This document shows, piece by piece, positions 39,710 to 47,195 of a stretch of DNA of 64,000 nucleotides. The translations under genes and the position numbers were made by a program. The notes beneath the pieces were generated by a model, which saw only the letters and a program-made list of their open reading frames with translations, ran no database searches and was not told the origin of the DNA. Within the stretch, counting starts at the first letter, position 1. The number at the start of each line of letters is the position of its first letter. Origin of the DNA: Methylobacterium sp. J-090 (GTDB lineage: Bacteria > Pseudomonadota > Alphaproteobacteria > Rhizobiales > Beijerinckiaceae); NCBI RefSeq assembly GCF_022829345.1, contig NZ_JAKSXV010000096.1:124001-188000 (forward strand). The letters are read 5' to 3'.

Positions 39710-40231
39710 TCACGAGCGCTCGAGGCGGGCCGTCAGCCTGCGCACCGTCACCCGTCGCACGAAGCGCGGGCCGGCGAGCAGGCGTTCGCGGCGGACGAGG
39801 TCGCCGGGACGGGGCGCACCGACGCCGATGACGCCCTCGCCCCGGGCGGCGAGGCGGGCCGGCAGGCCCGTATGCGGGCGGCGCAGGCGAGCCAGGGTCA
39901 CGTCGGGCCGGGCGGTGCCGATGAAGCGGTCGAGGATGCGGATCCAGCCCTCCGCCGGCACGTCGCCCGCCTCCAGGCACAGCACCCATTCGCGCCGCGC
40001 CGCCTTGGCACCCGCGGACCACGCCGAACCACCACGTGGGCGCAGGACGAGCTTGGCCCCCGTGGCCTCGGCGACGGTGTCCATGGCCGCGCTGTGGCTC
40101 GGTGCGATGATGACCGCGTCGCCGACGAGTCCGGCGGCGACGCCGGCCACGAGGGCGCCGAGGGTATCGGCGAGACGGTCGACCGCATCGGGATCGGCCG
40201 GCCGTGCCACATGGATCAAAGCGGAGATCAT
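39710..40231 (-). CDS. Short glycosyltransferase-like protein
   Basis: A 173-residue protein from the ATG at 40231. AMDTVAEATGAKLVLRPRGG then SAWSAGAKAARREWVLCLEA resemble the nucleotide-sugar end of a GT-A (GT2) fold: a strand, an Arg-rich loop, and an LCLEAGD that could be a reduced DxD-type site. It is shorter than a full GT2 enzyme and has no clear acceptor domain or membrane helix. Catalytic activity is doubtful. It ends five bases from the exonuclease gene (convergent). Confidence 0.68.
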   Translation of the reverse strand: MISALIHVARPADPDAVDRLADTLGALVAGVAAGLVGDAVIIAPSHSAAMDTVAEATGAKLVLRPRGGSAWSAGAKAARREWVLCLEAGDVPAEGWIRILDRFIGTARPDVTLARLRRPHTGLPARLAARGEGVIGVGAPRPGDLVRRERLLAGPRFVRRVTVRRLTARLERS

Positions 40232-40355
40232 GCTCGCGCATACCGTATTTTCGCGCCGACTGAAGCCGTTCACCCGCCAGGTTTCCTGCCCGGATTGCGG
40301 AGCCTGAGACCCAGACGATGCTTTGCCCGCATTATGTGCAGCGCCTTCTCATTCT

Positions 40356-40370
40356 GTTCATGATATGTTC
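40356..40370 (+). promoter_or_regulatory. Candidate LexA (SOS) box GTTC-N7-GTTC
   Basis: GTTC at 40356-40359 and GTTC at 40367-40370 are separated by exactly seven bases (ATGATAT). This direct repeat is the established LexA operator of alphaproteobacteria. It ends 29 bases before the ATG of the radical SAM gene, where a repressor would block the promoter. It is 125 bases from the start of the divergent glycosyltransferase-like gene, so control of that gene is less likely. Confidence 0.72.
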
Positions 40371-40399
40371 GACAAGGCGACGTGTTGCGAAGGAAGGCT

Positions 40400-41515
40400 A
40401 TGGAGCGGGAACCGTCGGACAAAGATGCATCGGACGTCCCGCGTCGCCTCTCCGCTACGACGCGCCCGAGCGACACCCGGCGCGGGCGCGGTGCGACGGC
40501 CAACCCGGACGGGCGTTTCGAGGCGACGCGGCGCGAGATCTTCGACGATGGCTGGGAGATGGATGCTCCGGTCCGTTTGCGCACGGAGGTGACGGCGGAG
40601 CGTGCCCGCACGATCATTACCCGCAACACCTCCCCCGACATTTCCTTCGACCGATCAATCAACCCCTATCGCGGCTGCGAGCACGGTTGCGTCTACTGTT
40701 TCGCCCGGCCCAATCACGCCTATGTCGGCCTGTCGCCCGGCCTCGATTTCGAGACGCGGCTGTTCCGCAAGCCGGAGGCGGCAAAACTCCTGACGGCCGA
40801 ATTGTCGGCGCCGGGCTACCGGGCGGCCACCATCGCGCTGGGAACGGCGACGGACCCGTACCAGCCCATCGAGCGCGAGCACCGTCTCACCCGGGGCGTC
40901 CTCGAAGTGCTCGCGCGGTTCCGGCACCCCGTGGGAATCGTCACCAAGTCGAACCTCGTGGTGCGCGACCTCGATCTTCTGACCGACCTCGCCCGCGACG
41001 ATCTCGTGAAGGTCGCCGTGTCGGTCACCACCCTCGATCCCGAGTTGGCACGCCGCCTGGAACCGCGCGCCCCGCATCCGACGAAGCGCCTGGAGGCCAT
41101 CGAACGCCTGAGCGCGGCGGGAATTCCCGTCATGGTCATCGCCGCCCCGGTGATCCCGTCGCTCAACGACCACGAGATCGAGGCGATCCTCGCGGCCGCC
41201 CGCGAGCGTGGCGCACGGGAGGCGAGCCACGTGCTGCTGCGCCTGCCGCTCGAACTCGACGCCCTCGTCGACGACTGGTTCGCCGAGCACTATCCGGGGC
41301 GCCGCGCCCACGTGATGTCCCTGGTGCGCCAAGCCCGGGGCGGGCGTGCCTACGATGCGGAGTACGGCCACCGCATGGTCGGGGCCGGCCCCTACGCCGA
41401 CCTCATCGTGCGCCGCATGCGCCTCGCCCGGCGCCGCCTCGGCTACCCCGAGGAGCGTCTCAAGCTCAGGACGGACCTGTTCGCCCGGCCGACGGCGCAG
41501 CTGTCGCTGTTCTGA
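40400..41515 (+). CDS. PA0069-family radical SAM protein
   Basis: A 371-residue protein starting at the ATG at 40400 after GAAGGAAGG. The radical SAM cluster site is Cys93, Cys97 and Cys100 in YRGCEHGCVYCFARPNHAYV. The following LGTATDPYQPIEREHRLTRG and VTKSNLVVRDLDLL are hallmarks of the PA0069/Rv2578c group, which is related to the SplB (spore photoproduct lyase) superfamily. The first ~50 residues are basic and disordered. No reaction is established. The perfect LexA-type box just upstream points to induction by DNA damage. Its last 50 bases overlap the end of rnhB on the other strand. Confidence 0.92.
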   Translation: MEREPSDKDASDVPRRLSATTRPSDTRRGRGATANPDGRFEATRREIFDDGWEMDAPVRLRTEVTAERARTIITRNTSPDISFDRSINPYRGCEHGCVYCFARPNHAYVGLSPGLDFETRLFRKPEAAKLLTAELSAPGYRAATIALGTATDPYQPIEREHRLTRGVLEVLARFRHPVGIVTKSNLVVRDLDLLTDLARDDLVKVAVSVTTLDPELARRLEPRAPHPTKRLEAIERLSAAGIPVMVIAAPVIPSLNDHEIEAILAAARERGAREASHVLLRLPLELDALVDDWFAEHYPGRRAHVMSLVRQARGGRAYDAEYGHRMVGAGPYADLIVRRMRLARRRLGYPEERLKLRTDLFARPTAQLSLF

Positions 41516-42140
41516 GGGCGGAGTCGGGCGCGTCGGCGCGGGTCTCGGGCGCGTAGGCGCGAGTGAAGCTGCAGCGATGATGCGCCGAGCGTCCGAGCGC
41601 CGCCAGGCCGGCGAGATGGGTCTTGGTGCCGTAGCCGACATTGCTGTCCCAGCCATAGGCCGGGTGGCGCCGGGCGAGCGATCGCATCACCGCGTCCCGC
41701 ACGGTCTTGGCGACGATGGAGGCGGCGGCGATCTGCGGCACGAGGCGGTCGCCGCCGATGACCGGACGGCAGAGGGCGACGCCCGGGATCGCGTCACGGC
41801 CATCGACCAGTACCGGGGCGTCGAGCCCGAGGCGATGGACGGCGCGCGCCATGGCGTCGAGGGTGGCGCCGCGCACGTTGATCCGGTCGACGAGGGCCCG
41901 CGACCCGGCGGCGAGCGTCACCCGGGCGTGGGCGCGGATGAGGGGCGTGAGGCGCTCGCGCTCGGCCCGCTTCAGGCGCTTCGAATCGTCGAGCGCCGCC
42001 AGGATTTCGCCCGGGAACGCTGTTGGATCGAACCACACCGCCGCCACGACCACGGGTCCGCACAGCGCCCCGCGCCCGACCTCGTCGCACCCGATCACGG
42101 CCGGATAGTCTTTCGCGAAGGCGGCGTCGAAGGGGAGCAT
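41466..42140 (-). CDS. rnhB: Ribonuclease HII
   Basis: It removes RNA primers and misincorporated ribonucleotides from DNA. The 224-residue protein has the catalytic Asp19-Glu20 in VIGCDEVGRGALCGPVVVAA, the DDSKRLKRAERERL motif and QIAAASIVAKTVRDAVMRSL, then the YGTKTHLAGLAALG end. The C-terminal ~30 residues are an unconserved tail and overlap the radical SAM gene by 50 bases, tail to tail. It is 57 bases downstream of the glycosyltransferase gene. Confidence 0.96.
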   Translation of the reverse strand: MLPFDAAFAKDYPAVIGCDEVGRGALCGPVVVAAVWFDPTAFPGEILAALDDSKRLKRAERERLTPLIRAHARVTLAAGSRALVDRINVRGATLDAMARAVHRLGLDAPVLVDGRDAIPGVALCRPVIGGDRLVPQIAAASIVAKTVRDAVMRSLARRHPAYGWDSNVGYGTKTHLAGLAALGRSAHHRCSFTRAYAPETRADAPDSALRTATAAPSAGRTGPS

Positions 42141-42197
42141 CGGAGCGAACGCGGTGTCGGGAATGGCGCCTGACCCTGCCAGTCCGACCCGCCCGAG

Positions 42198-43286
42198 TCA
42201 CCACGCCGGGGCGTTGGTTCCTGTGCCCAGAACCACCGTGTTGCCACGTGGGCCGGGGCGTGAGCGTGGGCCGGGCGTGCCGTGGGCCTCGGCGATGTTC
42301 CCGTAGAATTGCCGCGCGCTCTCGGCCCAGGTGTAGCGCAGGGCCTGCGCCCGGCATCGGTCGCGCGGGATGTTGAGAGCCGCGAGAGCCGCGCGACGGA
42401 GATCGTGGTCGAGCACCCCCGCATCCGTACCGCCGATGACGTCGAGGGGGCCGGTGACCGGGTAGGCCGCCACGGGCACGCCGCAGGCGAGCGCCTCGAG
42501 AAGCACGATACCGAACGTATCGGTGAGGCTCGGGAACACGAACACGTCGGCGGCGGCATAGACCGCCGCCAGGGCCGCTCCCGTGCGGGTGCCGAGGAAA
42601 TGCGCGTCGGGGGCGAGCGCCGAAAGACGCGCCCGGTCCGGCCCGTCGCCCACAACCACCTTGGAGCCGGGCAGATCGAGGCTGAGGAAGGCGGCGACGT
42701 TCTTCTCGACGGCCAGGCGCCCGACGAACAGGAAGATCGGCCGGGGTAGCCCGGCGAGCGGATCAGCGTCGCTGACGTTGGGCCGGAACAGGTCGGTGTC
42801 GACCCCGCGCGTCCAGCGCATGAGGTTGGTGAAGCCCCGCGCGGACAGATCCTGTTCCAGGGACGGCGTGCTGACCATGGTGCCGTTGGCCGCGCCGTGA
42901 AACCGGCGCAGCCAGGCGTAGCTCCAGGATTCCGGCACGGGCGCACGCGCCGCGAGGTATTCGGGAAACCGCGTGTGATAGCTCGTCGTGAAGGGCCGGC
43001 GATGGCTCAGGCAGTAGCGCCGCGTCGCGTAGCCGACGGTGCCCTCCGTGGCGATGTGGACGTGGGTGGGACGTAGCCCTTCCCAGCGCCGGGCCACGGC
43101 CCCGCGCGTGGCGCAGGACAGGCGGATCTCGGGGTAGCCCGGCAGGGGCACCGAGGCGAAGTCCTCGTGGGTGAGGAACACCGTCTCGACGCCGAGCGTC
43201 GCACCGGCGGCCGCCATGTGCTCCAGTGAGCGCACGACGCCGTTGACCTGCGGGTGCCAGGCATCCGTGGCAATGAGGAGCCTCAC
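42198..43286 (-). CDS. GT4-family glycosyltransferase, Agt/MgtA-like
   Basis: A 362-residue GT-B enzyme. It begins MRLLIATDAWHPQVNGVVRS with the acceptor-side glycine loop. RYCLSHRRPFTTSYHTRFPE is typical of the alpha-mannosyltransferase/SqdX-like group, as are RWTRGVDTDLFRP, IFLFVGRLAVEKNVAAFLSL and the EX7E-like FPSLTDTFGIVLLEALACGV. Its start overlaps the stop of the metallophosphoesterase gene (ATGA). In other alphaproteobacteria the same overlapping pair is the phosphate-starvation lipid-remodelling module, in which the transferase glycosylates diacylglycerol. The sugar and acceptor here are inferred from context. Confidence 0.88.
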   Translation of the reverse strand: MRLLIATDAWHPQVNGVVRSLEHMAAAGATLGVETVFLTHEDFASVPLPGYPEIRLSCATRGAVARRWEGLRPTHVHIATEGTVGYATRRYCLSHRRPFTTSYHTRFPEYLAARAPVPESWSYAWLRRFHGAANGTMVSTPSLEQDLSARGFTNLMRWTRGVDTDLFRPNVSDADPLAGLPRPIFLFVGRLAVEKNVAAFLSLDLPGSKVVVGDGPDRARLSALAPDAHFLGTRTGAALAAVYAAADVFVFPSLTDTFGIVLLEALACGVPVAAYPVTGPLDVIGGTDAGVLDHDLRRAALAALNIPRDRCRAQALRYTWAESARQFYGNIAEAHGTPGPRSRPGPRGNTVVLGTGTNAPAW

Positions 43287-44107
43287 GCGACGGCCCGGGC
43301 GCCGTCGGGCCGCTGTCCGGAACGCGCTTCATCACGGGACACCCGGGCGCGCACGAGGCTGGGATAGTGCAGCACCTCCATGGTGCCGTCGTAGTGCTCG
43401 ACGATGGCAGTGCAGCTTTCCACCCAGTCGCCGGTGTTCAGGTAGGTCAGCCCGCCGATGGTGCGGTTGGCCGCGTGATGGATGTGGCCGCAGATCACCC
43501 CGTCGGCGCCAACGCGCTTGGCTTCGGCCGCGAGGAGTTCCTCGAACTTGCCGATGAAGTTCACGGCGTTCTTCACCCGGAGCTTGGCCCAGGCCGAGAG
43601 CGACCAGTAGGCGAGGCCGAGGCGCCGGCGGAGGGTGTTGAGGTGGGTGTTGATGAACAGGGCCGCCGTGTAGGCGCCGTCGCCGAGATAGGCGAGCCAG
43701 CGGGCGTGGCGCACGACCATGTCGAACTGATCGCCGTGGATCACGAGGTAGCGCTTGCCGTCCGCCGCCACGTGAACGCGCTGGTCGGCCACCTCGATAC
43801 CCCCGAAGGTCATCCCGATGTAGTCGCGCAGGAACTCGTCGTGGTTGCCCGGCACGTAGACGAGGTTGGAGCCCTTGCGGACCTTGCGCAGGAGCTTCTG
43901 GACCACGTCGTTGTGGCTTTGGGGCCAGTACCACCCCGATTTGAGCTGCCAGCCATCGACGATGTCGCCAACGAGGTAGATCTCGTCGGCATCGTAATCG
44001 CGCAGGAATTCGAGCAGCAACGCCGCTTGGCAACCTTTGGTGCCGAGGTGCATGTCCGACAGGAACAGGGTTCGGACGCGGATCGTCGTCTCCGGATCTT
44101 CGCCCAT
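43283..44107 (-). CDS. PlcP/LpxH-like metallophosphoesterase
   Basis: A 274-residue calcineurin-like enzyme from the ATG at 44107, which has GGAG seven bases upstream. Metal ligands are Asp18 and His20 (LFLSDMHLGTKG), Asp48 (YLVGDIVDGW), Asn88-His89 (YVPGNHDEFLRDYIG), VIHGDQFDMVVRHARWLAYL and VICGHIHHAANR. Automatic annotation would say UDP-2,3-diacylglucosamine diphosphatase. The sequence features WYWPQSHNDVVQKLLRKVRK and NTGDWVESCTAIVEH, and the overlap with a glycosyltransferase gene, fit the PlcP phospholipase C type of rhizobia better. PlcP converts phospholipids to diacylglycerol during phosphate limitation. LpxH activity cannot be excluded. Confidence 0.87.
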   Translation of the reverse strand: MGEDPETTIRVRTLFLSDMHLGTKGCQAALLLEFLRDYDADEIYLVGDIVDGWQLKSGWYWPQSHNDVVQKLLRKVRKGSNLVYVPGNHDEFLRDYIGMTFGGIEVADQRVHVAADGKRYLVIHGDQFDMVVRHARWLAYLGDGAYTAALFINTHLNTLRRRLGLAYWSLSAWAKLRVKNAVNFIGKFEELLAAEAKRVGADGVICGHIHHAANRTIGGLTYLNTGDWVESCTAIVEHYDGTMEVLHYPSLVRARVSRDEARSGQRPDGARAVA

Positions 44108-44250
44108 GATGGTCTCCGAGCCTTGCTGCATCGGACCGAGCCAAATCGGATTCCCGTATCACTTTGATGACGCCGACTGGCCATCAGAGGCCCAAGCCGA
44201 CCGTGCGGCACCGCATCGCAATCCTTTCGAAGCTATAAAATTATTTGACG

Positions 44251-44261
44251 TTTCGCGAAGT
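44251..44261 (+). promoter_or_regulatory. TTTCGCGAAGT motif, copy before sga
   Basis: TTTCGCGAAGT occurs here in the AT-rich island of the sga upstream region and again at 48876-48886 before mtkA. Its core TTCGCGAA is a perfect palindrome. Both copies are in non-coding DNA ahead of a serine-cycle transcription unit. Confidence 0.5.
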
Positions 44262-44614
44262 TTTTCGGGTTTTCCTTCCTGCGCGAAGGAAGGCATAGTC
44301 CCCTCCAAGGTGCCCCACCGGACCGCGCGGGAAATCGCGCGTCCGGAGCCCTGCGAGGTGAAGAAGGGCAGCGACATACGGGGCAGCATGGCGCCTGCAC
44401 GGCCTGGGGTGGCGCGGTTCTTCGAGCGCGCCCTGGCCTGGAGAACGGCTTGAGATCGTCGGACCCGTCCACGGTTGTCCGCGCGTTTCGATGCGTCCGC
44501 GCATCGCGGCGTTGGTCTCGAACGCCCTGCAGTCCATCGACAGCTCGGCGCCTCGCTCCCGATGGGATCGGGGTTTCCGCCATAGGACGAAGCCGTCGAA
44601 TTCCTTCGGGCATA

Positions 44615-44628
44615 TTGCCTGAGGGCAA
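44615..44628 (+). promoter_or_regulatory. TTGCC-N4-GGCAA palindrome, candidate LysR-type operator
   Basis: TTGCC (44615-44619) and GGCAA (44624-44628) are inverted around TGAG and contain the T-N11-A spacing typical of LysR-family sites. The position is about 195 bases before the sga ATG. A comparable TGCC...GGCA palindrome precedes mtkA at 48821-48835. Confidence 0.4.
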
Positions 44629-44822
44629 GTGGAGCGGGCCGGGTATCCGGCCGATCCGCAACCGCGTAGGAGCCTGCCCACCCGAGAGGGCGGCCCGACC
44701 GGGCCGACGTCTCGTCATCGATCCCACCCGGAAGGGCGGCCCCATCGGGCAGGCCTTCCGCCACTGAACCATCGCGTCGCACCTTCCGCGCGCACTCAAC
44801 CCTGAGAACCGGAGACATTATC

Positions 44823-46031
44823 ATGGCGGCAACGAGACGGCCGGGTCGTAACCACCTCTTCGTTCCTGGCCCGACGAACATCCCCGATCGCGTCCTGCGC
44901 GCGATGGTGGTGCAGTCCGAGGACCATCGTTCGGTGGACTTCCCCGCCCTGACGAAGCCCCTGTTCGAGGACACCAAGGCGGTGTTCGGCTCGACCAAGG
45001 GCACGATCTTCCTGTTCCCGTCCTCCGGCACGGGCATCTGGGAATCGGCTCTCTCCAACACCCTGGCGCGCGGCGACAAGGTGCTGACCTCGCGCTTCGG
45101 CCAGTTCAGCCTGCTCTGGGTCGACATGGCCGAGCGCCTCGGCCTCGACGTCATCGTGCAGGACGAGGAGTGGGGCACTGGCGCCAATCCCGAGCGGATC
45201 GGTGAGGCCCTGCGGGCCGACAAGAACCACGAGATCAAGGCCGTCATGGTCGTCCACAACGAGACCGCCACCGGCGTGACCTCGGATATCGGCGCCGTGC
45301 GCAAGGCCATCGACGCGGCCGGCCACCCGGCCCTGCTGTTCGTCGACGGCGTGTCGTCGGTCGGCTCGCTGCCCTACAAGATGGACGAGTGGGGCGTCGA
45401 CTGCGCCATCGCCGGTTCCCAGAAGGGCCTGATGCTGCCCGCCGGCCTCGGCGTGATCTGCGTCAGCGACAAGGCCCTCAAGGCGGCGGAAGCCTCCGCG
45501 GGCAAGAACGACCGCCTCGCGCACGTCTACTTCGACTGGGCCGACCACCAGAAGCAGAACCCGGCCGGCTACTTCCCCTACACCCCGTCGCTGCCGCTGC
45601 TCTACGGCCTGCGCGAGGCGCTCGCCTGCCTCAACGAGGAAGGTCTCGAGAACGTCTTCCATCGCCACCACGTGCTCGGCGAGGCGACCCGCCAGGCCGT
45701 GGCGGCCTGGGGTCTCAAGACCTGCGCCAAGGAGCCCAAGTGGAACTCCGACACGGTCACCACCATCGTGGTGCCCGAGGGGATCGACGGCGCGGTGATC
45801 ATCAAGCACGCCTATGTCCGCTACAACCTCGCGCTCGGCGCCGGCCTGAACAAGCTCGCCGGCAAGGTGTTCCGCATCGGTCACGTCGGCGACATGAACG
45901 AGCTGTCGCTGCTCGGCGCCATCGCGGGTGCCGAGATGGCGATGCTCGACCACGGCGTGAAGGTCACGCCCGGCTCGGGTGTGGCCGCCGCGTCGAGCTA
46001 CCTGCGCGAGAACCCCCTGGCCAAGGCCTGA
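44823..46031 (+). CDS. sga: Serine--glyoxylate aminotransferase
   Basis: It converts serine plus glyoxylate to hydroxypyruvate plus glycine, closing the serine cycle. The 402-residue PLP enzyme begins MAATRRPGRNHLFVPGPTNI with DHRSVDFPALTKPLFEDT. The cofactor lysine is Lys201 in AIAGSQKGLMLPAGLG and the pyridine-binding Asp175 is in LLFVDGVSSVGSLP. A GGAG lies eight bases before the ATG. It is the first gene of the cluster and is followed by a strong hairpin before hprA. Confidence 0.97.
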   Translation: MAATRRPGRNHLFVPGPTNIPDRVLRAMVVQSEDHRSVDFPALTKPLFEDTKAVFGSTKGTIFLFPSSGTGIWESALSNTLARGDKVLTSRFGQFSLLWVDMAERLGLDVIVQDEEWGTGANPERIGEALRADKNHEIKAVMVVHNETATGVTSDIGAVRKAIDAAGHPALLFVDGVSSVGSLPYKMDEWGVDCAIAGSQKGLMLPAGLGVICVSDKALKAAEASAGKNDRLAHVYFDWADHQKQNPAGYFPYTPSLPLLYGLREALACLNEEGLENVFHRHHVLGEATRQAVAAWGLKTCAKEPKWNSDTVTTIVVPEGIDGAVIIKHAYVRYNLALGAGLNKLAGKVFRIGHVGDMNELSLLGAIAGAEMAMLDHGVKVTPGSGVAAASSYLRENPLAKA

Positions 46032-46054
46032 TCTACAGGGCCTGATCCGACGAA

Positions 46055-46080
46055 TGCCGGGGCGATCCTTCGCCCCGGCA
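46055..46080 (+). terminator. Hairpin between sga and hprA
   Basis: TGCCGGGGCGA (46055-46065) pairs with TCGCCCCGGCA (46070-46080) around a four-base loop, an 11-base perfect stem. No T-run follows and the next gene belongs to the same pathway. Partial termination, or protection of the sga message 3' end, is more likely than a full stop. Confidence 0.6.
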
Positions 46081-46135
46081 ACCCCATCGAAGACCGTGCT
46101 GCCGGCGGTTCGGCCGGATCGACCTGAGGGATTCC

Positions 46136-47074
46136 ATGACGAAGACAATCGTGTTCCTCGACCGCGAGTCCCTCGACGCCAAGGTCCGGGAGTTCAATTT
46201 TCCGCACGACTACGTCGAGTACGATTCGACCTGGACGCCCGAGGAGATCGTCGAGCGCCTGAAGGGCGCCGAGATCGCTCTCATCAACAAGGTGCCCATG
46301 CGGGCCGACGTGCTGAAGCAGCTGCCTGACCTCAAGCTCATCGCGGTCGCGGCCACCGGCACCGACGTGGTCGACAAGGCGGCGGCCAAAGAGCTCGGCA
46401 TCACCGTCGTCAACATCCGCAACTACGCCTTCAACACCGTGCCCGAGCACGTGATCGGCCTGATCTTCGCGTTGCGCCGGGCCATCGTTCCCTACGCCAA
46501 TTCCGTGCGCCGGGGCGATTGGGCGAAATCCACCCAGTTCTGCTACTTCGACTACCCGATCCACGACATCGCCGGCTCGACGCTCGGCATCGTCGGCTAC
46601 GGGGCGCTCGGCAAGTCCATCGCCAAGCGGGCGGAAGCGCTCGGCATGAAGGTCATCGCCTACGACGTGTTCCCGCAGGAGGGGCTCGTCGATTTCGAGA
46701 CCATCCTGACCCAGTCCGACGTCATCACGTTGCACGCGCCGCTGACGCCCGAGACCCGCAACATGATCGGCCGCGAACAGCTCGCGAAGATGAAGAAGCA
46801 CGCGCTCATCATCAATACCGCGCGCGGTGGCCTCGTCGACGAGGAGGCCCTCGCCCAGGCGCTCCAGAACGGCACCATCGGTGGCGCGGGCTTCGACGTG
46901 GTGGTGACCGAGCCGCCGAAGAACGGCAACATCCTGTGCGAGCTCGACCTGCCGAACCTCATCGTCACGCCGCACGTGGCCTGGGCGAGCAAGGAAGCCA
47001 TGCAAATTCTGGCCGACCAGCTCGTCGACAACGTCGAGGCCTTCGTCGCGGGCAAGCCGCAGAACGTGGTCTGA
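46136..47074 (+). CDS. hprA: Hydroxypyruvate reductase (NADH-dependent)
   Basis: It reduces hydroxypyruvate to D-glycerate in the serine cycle. The 312-residue D-2-hydroxyacid dehydrogenase has AVAATGTDVVDKAAAKELGI, the NAD loop GIVGYGALGKSIAKRAEALG, and the catalytic triad Arg230 (INTARGGLVDEEAL), Glu259 (VVVTEPPKNGN) and His280 (VTPHVAWASKEAM). It is the second gene of the unit, 104 bases after sga. The NADH preference follows from the family and from the acidic residue after the second strand (YDVFPQEG). Confidence 0.96.
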   Translation: MTKTIVFLDRESLDAKVREFNFPHDYVEYDSTWTPEEIVERLKGAEIALINKVPMRADVLKQLPDLKLIAVAATGTDVVDKAAAKELGITVVNIRNYAFNTVPEHVIGLIFALRRAIVPYANSVRRGDWAKSTQFCYFDYPIHDIAGSTLGIVGYGALGKSIAKRAEALGMKVIAYDVFPQEGLVDFETILTQSDVITLHAPLTPETRNMIGREQLAKMKKHALIINTARGGLVDEEALAQALQNGTIGGAGFDVVVTEPPKNGNILCELDLPNLIVTPHVAWASKEAMQILADQLVDNVEAFVAGKPQNVV

Positions 47075-47195
47075 TCCGCATTCCCTCACCGCCGAGGGGA
47101 GGGGATTGCGTCATATCCGGCAGCGATGCAGCGACCGAGAACGCAAGAATAAACGCCAGCCGCGCCAAGCGCGGAAACGATAGGGATCAAGAACA

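Larger units (their letters stand above)
44108..44822 (+). promoter_or_regulatory. 715-base regulatory region upstream of the serine-cycle genes
   Basis: No convincing gene is present; a 105-codon open frame at 44450-44767 has no family resemblance. The part at 44226-44280 is markedly AT-rich for this genome and carries TTGACG (44245-44250) and TTTCGCGAAG (44251-44260). A stem-loop follows: CCTTCCT (44274-44280) and AGGAAGG (44287-44293). A TTGCC-N4-GGCAA palindrome lies at 44615-44628. In Methylorubrum the sga promoter is activated by the LysR-type QscR; the palindrome, containing T-N11-A, is a candidate LysR-type site. The long leader would begin more than 500 bases before the sga start if the AT-rich part is the promoter. 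Confidence 0.6.

Noticed and set aside
44150-44180. Possible PHO box before the metallophosphoesterase gene
   Set aside because: On the minus strand GTCATCAAAGTGAT resembles half of the alphaproteobacterial PHO box, but the second half is poorly conserved.
44450-44767. A 105-codon open frame in the sga upstream region
   Set aside because: Arg/Pro/Ser-rich, without ribosome site or family resemblance; expected by chance in this base composition.
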